From Butyrivibrio sp. FCS014 (GTDB lineage: Bacteria; Bacillota; Clostridia; Lachnospirales; Lachnospiraceae), in the NCBI RefSeq assembly GCF_000526935.1, contig NZ_JAHA01000005.1, forward strand, positions 1 through 54,725: DNA of 54,725 nucleotides, given 5' to 3'. Under the pieces are notes generated by a model. That model was not told where the DNA came from. It saw only the letters and a list, made by a program, of their open reading frames with translations, and searched no databases. The first letter of the stretch is position 1. Each line of letters begins with the position of its first letter. A program made the position numbers and the translations under genes. Positions 50,832-54,725 of the stretch are shown here, in pieces.

Positions 50832-52226
50832 ATGAAGAAAAGAGTAATCAGTTTAATCATGACAGGAGTAATGGGAGCAACGCTCCTTACAGGATGCGGC
50901 AATGCTTCCACAAGTGCTCCCGCAGCTACCACAGATGAGAATGCGCCTGCTGCTACGCAGGAAGCACCTGCAGCAACAGAAGAGGCTCCCGCAGCCGAAG
51001 CTGCAGCTACAGAAGTGAACATTTCATTCTACACCACCGAGACCGGTAAGGATGATATGTATCAGGATCTTATTTCCGACTTTGAGAGCAAGAATCCCGG
51101 AATAACTGTTGAGTATATCGCAGCCGGAGACGATCAGCTCCAGCAGTGGATGGCTCTCTATGCCAGTAATGAAGGCCCTACAGTGTCTCTTATGGATCCC
51201 ATCAATATCTGGGAGAACCAGGAGAGAATGCGTCCTCTTTCAGGCGAGGCAATGCTTGACAACATCACAGAGTCATCTCTTTCAACCATGACTTTCAACG
51301 GCACTGTTTATGCGGTTCCCATGTCCGCAGCAGGTATCGGTATCCTTTATAACAAGGCAGTATGCGATGCAGCTGTAGGCGGAGATTTCGATCCCAGCTC
51401 AATCAAGACAAGATCGGATCTCAAGGATCTTTTTGACAAGATCGAGGCAACCGGCGTAGCAGCTACCTGTATTACAGGTGTTAACTGGTCCCTGGGAGCT
51501 CACTACCTCTGCCAGTCCTACGGCGAGGCTATCGGTGACACAAAGGCAAGAGTTGATTACGTTAACTCCATCATCTCCGGTGAGACCAAGGAGATCGACA
51601 ATGACGTATTTAATGGCTTCATGGACACTCTGGACATGATGGCACAGTACAACTACAACAAGAACGATCCCCTCGTTGGTGACGTAAACCTTGATGCTAT
51701 GGCTCTTGCAGAGGGCAAGTGCGGCACATGGTTCATGGGAGACTGGGCATGGACATACATGGCTGAGCTGGTAGAGCCCGGCGCAGAGTTCGGTCTTATG
51801 CCTGTTCCTCACAGCGATGATGCAAATGATGTTACAAATCAGTATCTTCCTACATCCTTTGCTAAGGGCTACTGCATTGATGCAAGCCAGAACACAGAGG
51901 AACAGCAGCTTGCAGGTCTTAAGTTCATCGAGTATATCTCATCAGACAGCTACTCACAGGAAGTACAGGCTAAGAGACTTGGCCAGGCTCTTCCTTTCAA
52001 GAACTGCACAGCAACAATCGAGAGCCCTCTTGGAAATTCAACAGCCGGATACATTGCAGACGGCAGAACAGTTGATTTCTACGGAACACCCAGCCTTTGC
52101 CCTTCAGACATCTGGTATGAGTGCGGCGCTTACATGTGCGAGTACCTGACAGGTGCATGCGACAGAAAGACACTGGCAGACAAGATTGATGCATACTGGG
52201 CAAACCAGGAAAAGAGAGAGTATTAA
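50832..52226 (+). CDS. Extracellular sugar-binding lipoprotein (UgpB/MalE type)
   Basis: The 464-residue lipoprotein starts MKKRVISLIMTGVMGATLLTGC, with lipidation at the Cys. An Ala/Thr/Glu/Pro-rich linker of low complexity covers about residues 25-62. The mature part has YQDLISDFESKNPGITVEYI, YAVPMSAAGIGILYNKAV and GKCGTWFMGDWAWTYMAEL. Before it, a TTGACA (50748) and a CCTCCC/GGGAGG pair (50778-50783 and 50818-50823) mark the leader; the second half is its ribosome binding site. Two permease genes follow. Confidence 0.95.
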   Translation: MKKRVISLIMTGVMGATLLTGCGNASTSAPAATTDENAPAATQEAPAATEEAPAAEAAATEVNISFYTTETGKDDMYQDLISDFESKNPGITVEYIAAGDDQLQQWMALYASNEGPTVSLMDPINIWENQERMRPLSGEAMLDNITESSLSTMTFNGTVYAVPMSAAGIGILYNKAVCDAAVGGDFDPSSIKTRSDLKDLFDKIEATGVAATCITGVNWSLGAHYLCQSYGEAIGDTKARVDYVNSIISGETKEIDNDVFNGFMDTLDMMAQYNYNKNDPLVGDVNLDAMALAEGKCGTWFMGDWAWTYMAELVEPGAEFGLMPVPHSDDANDVTNQYLPTSFAKGYCIDASQNTEEQQLAGLKFIEYISSDSYSQEVQAKRLGQALPFKNCTATIESPLGNSTAGYIADGRTVDFYGTPSLCPSDIWYECGAYMCEYLTGACDRKTLADKIDAYWANQEKREY

Positions 52227-52240
52227 TAGCCAGACTTTTT

Positions 52241-52273
52241 GGGGGGAGGGATGCGTCTCTCCCCCTCTTTTTA
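52241..52273 (+). terminator. Attenuator-type hairpin between the binding-protein and permease genes
   Basis: GGGGGAG (52242-52248) and CTCCCCC (52259-52265) form a G+C-only stem followed by TCTTTTT. A partial terminator here would give more binding protein than permease. Confidence 0.75.
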
Positions 52274-52298
52274 CAAGTATTACAAGGAGAGAGGAATT

Positions 52299-53185
52299 AT
52301 GCACGGCAGGAAAAGAGCTATCACAAATGCGCTTGAATTTTCATTATTCGGGTTGCCATCTTTTCTGATCTGGTTTTCTGTTGTTATCATTCCGTTCATC
52401 TACGGATTCTGGATCACATTTACAGACTGGAACGGATTAGCACTTCACATAAACTTTATCGGACTTGAAAATTACAGACATATTCTTACGGATTCTGCCT
52501 TTTTGGGCGCCTTCGTTAAGACGGTTATATATGCGCTGTTTACGGTTATATTAAGTAATCTGGTGGGTTTTATCCTGGCACTGGTGGTTACCAGCGGTAT
52601 TAAGGGACAGAACTTATTCAGGACAGGCTTTTTTACCCCCAATATCATCGGCGGTATTATTCTGGGTTACATTTGGAAACTTTATTTTCTCATTTGGCCT
52701 TACAAAATTCGGTGAATTCACCGGAATCTCATGGATGCAGACTTCATGGCTGACCAATCCAACCAGAGCCCTGATGGCTCTTATCATTGTCAGCGCATGG
52801 CAGATGAGCGGTTATCTTATGGTTATTTATATCGCAGGACTGACCGCAGTGCCCTCGGACCTTTTAGAGGCGGCAAGAGTTGACGGAGCTACAACCTGGC
52901 AGACAGTTACCAAAATCAAGATTCCCATGATAAGGGGAACTATCGCGATATGCGTATTCCTGTCCATCTCAAGATGCTTCATGTCCTTTGACACTAACCT
53001 GTCCACTGACTGCAGGCGGACCGTATAAATCCACAGAACTTATAGCCTACAAGATCTATCAGACAGCATTTACCAGCATGAACTTCGGTGAAGGTCAGGC
53101 TCAGGCCATTGTGCTGTTTGTGATCGTGGCGATCATATCACTGCTTCAGGTTTACTTTACAAGGAAAGGGAAGGTTGATGCATGA
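52299..53185 (+). pseudogene. Sugar ABC transporter permease 1 (UgpA/MalF type), two frameshifts
   Basis: The start at 52299 has AGGAGAGAGG before it. The coding sequence shows membrane segments (LPSFLIWFSVVIIPFIYGFWITF) and an EAA loop, LEAARVDGATTWQTVTKIKIPMIRG. It breaks after the AAA at 52677-52679 (one extra base; the corrected frame reads NFIFSFGLTKFGEF). It breaks again at an extra A near 53005 (corrected LTAGGPYKSTELIAYKIYQ). It ends at 53185, overlapping the partner start (ATGA). With both corrections it is a normal permease of about 295 residues, so consensus error is likelier than decay. Confidence 0.85.
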
Positions 53186-54020
53186 GAGCAGAAAGAAACA
53201 GAAAAAAGCATAACCTTCGCCATAACACTGGTAGTACTTATATTGTTCATGGTGCCTTTCTATATGCTTGTAGTGAATTCCTTCAAGCCTACAGCAGAGT
53301 TTTGAAGAATCCTTTTGCACTTCCGCAAAGTTTTAATGTTGATAACTTCATCACGGCAATAGACAGAATGAACTTTGGCAAATCACTGTTTAATACTGCA
53401 GCCATTACAGTGACTGCAGTAGTGGTAAACATGATAGTTTCGGCTATGACAGGATATCTTTTTGCCAGAAGGAAGTGGAAGATCAACAAGATCATATCAT
53501 GGCATTTCTGGCATCCATGGTGGCTCCTTTTCAGGTATATATGATACCCCTTGTAAGGATATATGCCGGAGTTCTGGGTTTTTCCAACAATCTGATGATG
53601 GTTGCTTATATTGCGGTGGGGACTTAATATACCCTTTGCGGTATTTCTGTATTCGGGCTTCGTGGAAGGAATTCCCTCTGAGCTTGATGAGAGGCAGCGC
53701 TTATAGACGGATGTGGTTTCACAAGGACATTTTTTCCATATCATCATGCCGCTATTGAAGCCAATCATTATCACCGTTACTGTTTTTGTCCGCCATGGGT
53801 GTATGGAAATGATTTCCTGATGTCCAGCTTATTCCTTACAAAAAGTGGACACCAAGACACTGGCAAATTTCCATCAAGACATTTTGACCAATCATTCAGC
53901 TGAAGTATGCGCCTATGATGGCGGGACTTCTTCTTAGGCGTTCTGCCTGTTCTTATCTTCTATCTGATAGGGCAGAAATACATCATTGAAGGTGTTATTG
54001 CAGGCAGCGTAAAGGGTTAA
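53182..54020 (+). pseudogene. Sugar ABC transporter permease 2 (UgpE/MalG type), multiple frameshifts
   Basis: It begins within the stop of permease 1. Stretches in all three frames reconstruct a MalG-type permease: ITLVVLILFMVPFYMLVVNS, NPFALPQSFNVDNFITAIDRM, MAFLASMVAPFQVYMIPLVR, a damaged EAA region near 53690-53740, and the family end YLIGQKYIIEGVIAGSVKG with TAA at 54020. At least five shifts occur, near 53215, 53305, 53500, 53625 and 53690-53890. Most look like base gain or loss in short runs. Confidence 0.8.
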
Positions 54021-54156
54021 TTCGCAAATTTGGGGAAATAGACAGTTCTTTTTCCGACAATGTGCTATGTAAGCAGGTATCAGTCAGCGATATACTTATT
54101 TCAACCTCTTAAATATAGATGTTAATTGAAGTAATTTGTTGAAAGGAGAACAGGTT

Positions 54157-54547
54157 ATGGAAATCAGATTAGAAGACGTTGAAAAAGTAATGGAACAGAC
54201 GGGAGTCGAGTACAAAGTCGCCAAGGAGGCCCTTCTTAAATCAGACGGCGATGCGGATGAAGCAATAAAGCTAATCACAAAGGATACCATCGATATAGGT
54301 GAGGAAGCAAAAGCTGCTGTTGAGAAGCTCAAAAAGAAGGTTAAGGAAGGCAATGTAGACAGAATCCAGATTCGCAAAGACCAAGAGGTTGTCTTTAGCG
54401 TTCCCGTTAACATCGGAATCGTGGGGAGGAATCGTCGGATTTGCCACAATCCCCTGGGCACTGATCGCTGCAGCGGTTGCAGCATTCGGACTGGGATGCA
54501 AACTTGAAGTAGTCAAGAAAGATGGCTCTTCTGATGAGATCAATTGA
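54157..54547 (+). CDS. UBA-like/DUF4342 protein with one frameshift
   Basis: I start it at 54157, behind AGGAGAAC. The N-terminal 45 residues form a UBA-like helical domain (EDVEKVMEQTGVEYKVAKEALLKSDGDADEAI). A DUF4342 part follows (KEGNVDRIQIRKDQEVVFSVPVNIGIV) and, one frame over, a hydrophobic segment (IPWALIAAAVAAFGLGC). The frame slips at a G4 run near 54423; removing one G restores a 129-residue protein ending at 54547. Such proteins are common in Clostridia and of unknown role. Confidence 0.8.
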
Positions 54548-54568
54548 TAACTAAACAGACTCGGCACA

Positions 54569-54604
54569 GGCCGGAGACGAAGGTAACGTCTCCGGTCTTT
54601 TTTG
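54569..54604 (+). terminator. Rho-independent terminator after the DUF4342 gene
   Basis: CCGGAGACG (54571-54579) and CGTCTCCGG (54587-54595) form a perfect 9-bp stem followed by TCTTTTTT. Confidence 0.95.
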
Positions 54605-54660
54605 ACTTGCACAGGTGAAAAACCTGCTCGATAATATTAGTTAGAGTGAGGTAATTGCCA

Positions 54661-54725
54661 TGAACATCTGCTTATTGAATGATTCTTTTCCGCCTGTTAT
54701 AGACGGAGTTGCAAATGTGGTTATG
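54661..54725 (+). CDS. Start of a glycosyltransferase family 4-like gene, cut by the window edge
   Basis: Only 21 codons are visible: MNICLLNDSFPPVIDGVANV. The N-D-S-F-P-P-x-x-D-G-V-A pattern is the usual opening of GT4 glycosyltransferases (first Rossmann strand and glycine loop). GAGGT precedes the ATG. Confidence 0.75.

Noticed and set aside
49899..54020. The second transporter as a true pseudogene operon
   Set aside because: The regulator and binding-protein genes are intact, and most breaks that can be traced are single-base changes in or next to short runs, so sequencing error is more likely.
1..54725. tRNA, rRNA, CRISPR arrays or prophage modules
   Set aside because: I saw no cloverleaf, rRNA segment, repeat-spacer array or phage structural gene anywhere in the window.

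Overview
The window looks like Lachnospiraceae DNA, most like the Butyrivibrio/Pseudobutyrivibrio group. The grounds are low-to-moderate G+C, strong AGGAGG-type ribosome binding sites, LplB/YtcP-type sugar ABC transporters beside YesM/AraC two-component systems, uxuAB, a class B sortase and InlB-repeat surface proteins. This is a family-level judgement from gene content; no database search was run.

Layout. 1-2622: a frame-broken surface protein (minus strand). 2.7-5.0 kb: a minus-strand signalling operon (80-aa protein, ECF sigma factor, tandem-domain protein, STAS protein). 5.2-7.3 kb: a YgjV-like membrane protein with a C-terminal extension, a small conserved protein and pta. 7.3-12.4 kb: two diguanylate cyclases, divergent from a solute-binding lipoprotein. 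12.4-14.0 kb: larC (with an out-of-frame C-terminal tail) and hypA, both nickel-related. 14.1-21.7 kb: a complete plasmid/chromid-type replication and partition block. It consists of a DUF815 AAA+ ATPase, a Rep_3-type initiator, about 17 same-orientation iterons, roughly 2.3 kb of very AT-rich non-coding DNA, ParA and a ribbon-helix-helix-like partner. 21.7-25.8 kb: HU, a MATE transporter, manA, a CheY-like regulator and an ACT-domain protein. 25.84-27.49 kb: an intact IS4-family element inserted in the loop of a terminator hairpin. 27.5-28.8 kb: a class B sortase and an unknown protein. 29.0-32.2 kb: uxuA, uxuB and a putative DNA-binding protein. 32.2-37.6 kb: a tightly packed run of CYTH protein, AmmeMemoRadiSam B-A fusion, AmmeMemoRadiSam radical SAM enzyme, Y-family polymerase, YolD-like protein and HAD phosphatase. 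37.6-54.0 kb: an oligosaccharide-uptake locus with a two-component system, two ABC transporters, a NIF3-like protein, three related esterases, a DUF3237 protein, an SGNH hydrolase and an AraC regulator. 54.1-54.7 kb: a UBA/DUF4342 protein and the start of a glycosyltransferase.

How the parts fit. The uxu genes catabolise hexuronates, and the esterase/ABC region looks built to deacylate and import plant cell-wall oligosaccharides, which suits a gut or rumen fibre degrader. The replication block carries everything an independent replicon would need, yet it sits among housekeeping-type genes (pta, HU, manA). Either the window comes from a chromid/megaplasmid or a replicon has integrated in the chromosome.

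Sequence quality. Apparent frameshifts cluster in 0-1.9 kb and 49.5-54.4 kb, and most that can be traced are single-base changes in or beside short homopolymers. The conserved genes between are intact, apart from a possible recoding site in larC. Low consensus quality near contig ends is the simplest explanation.
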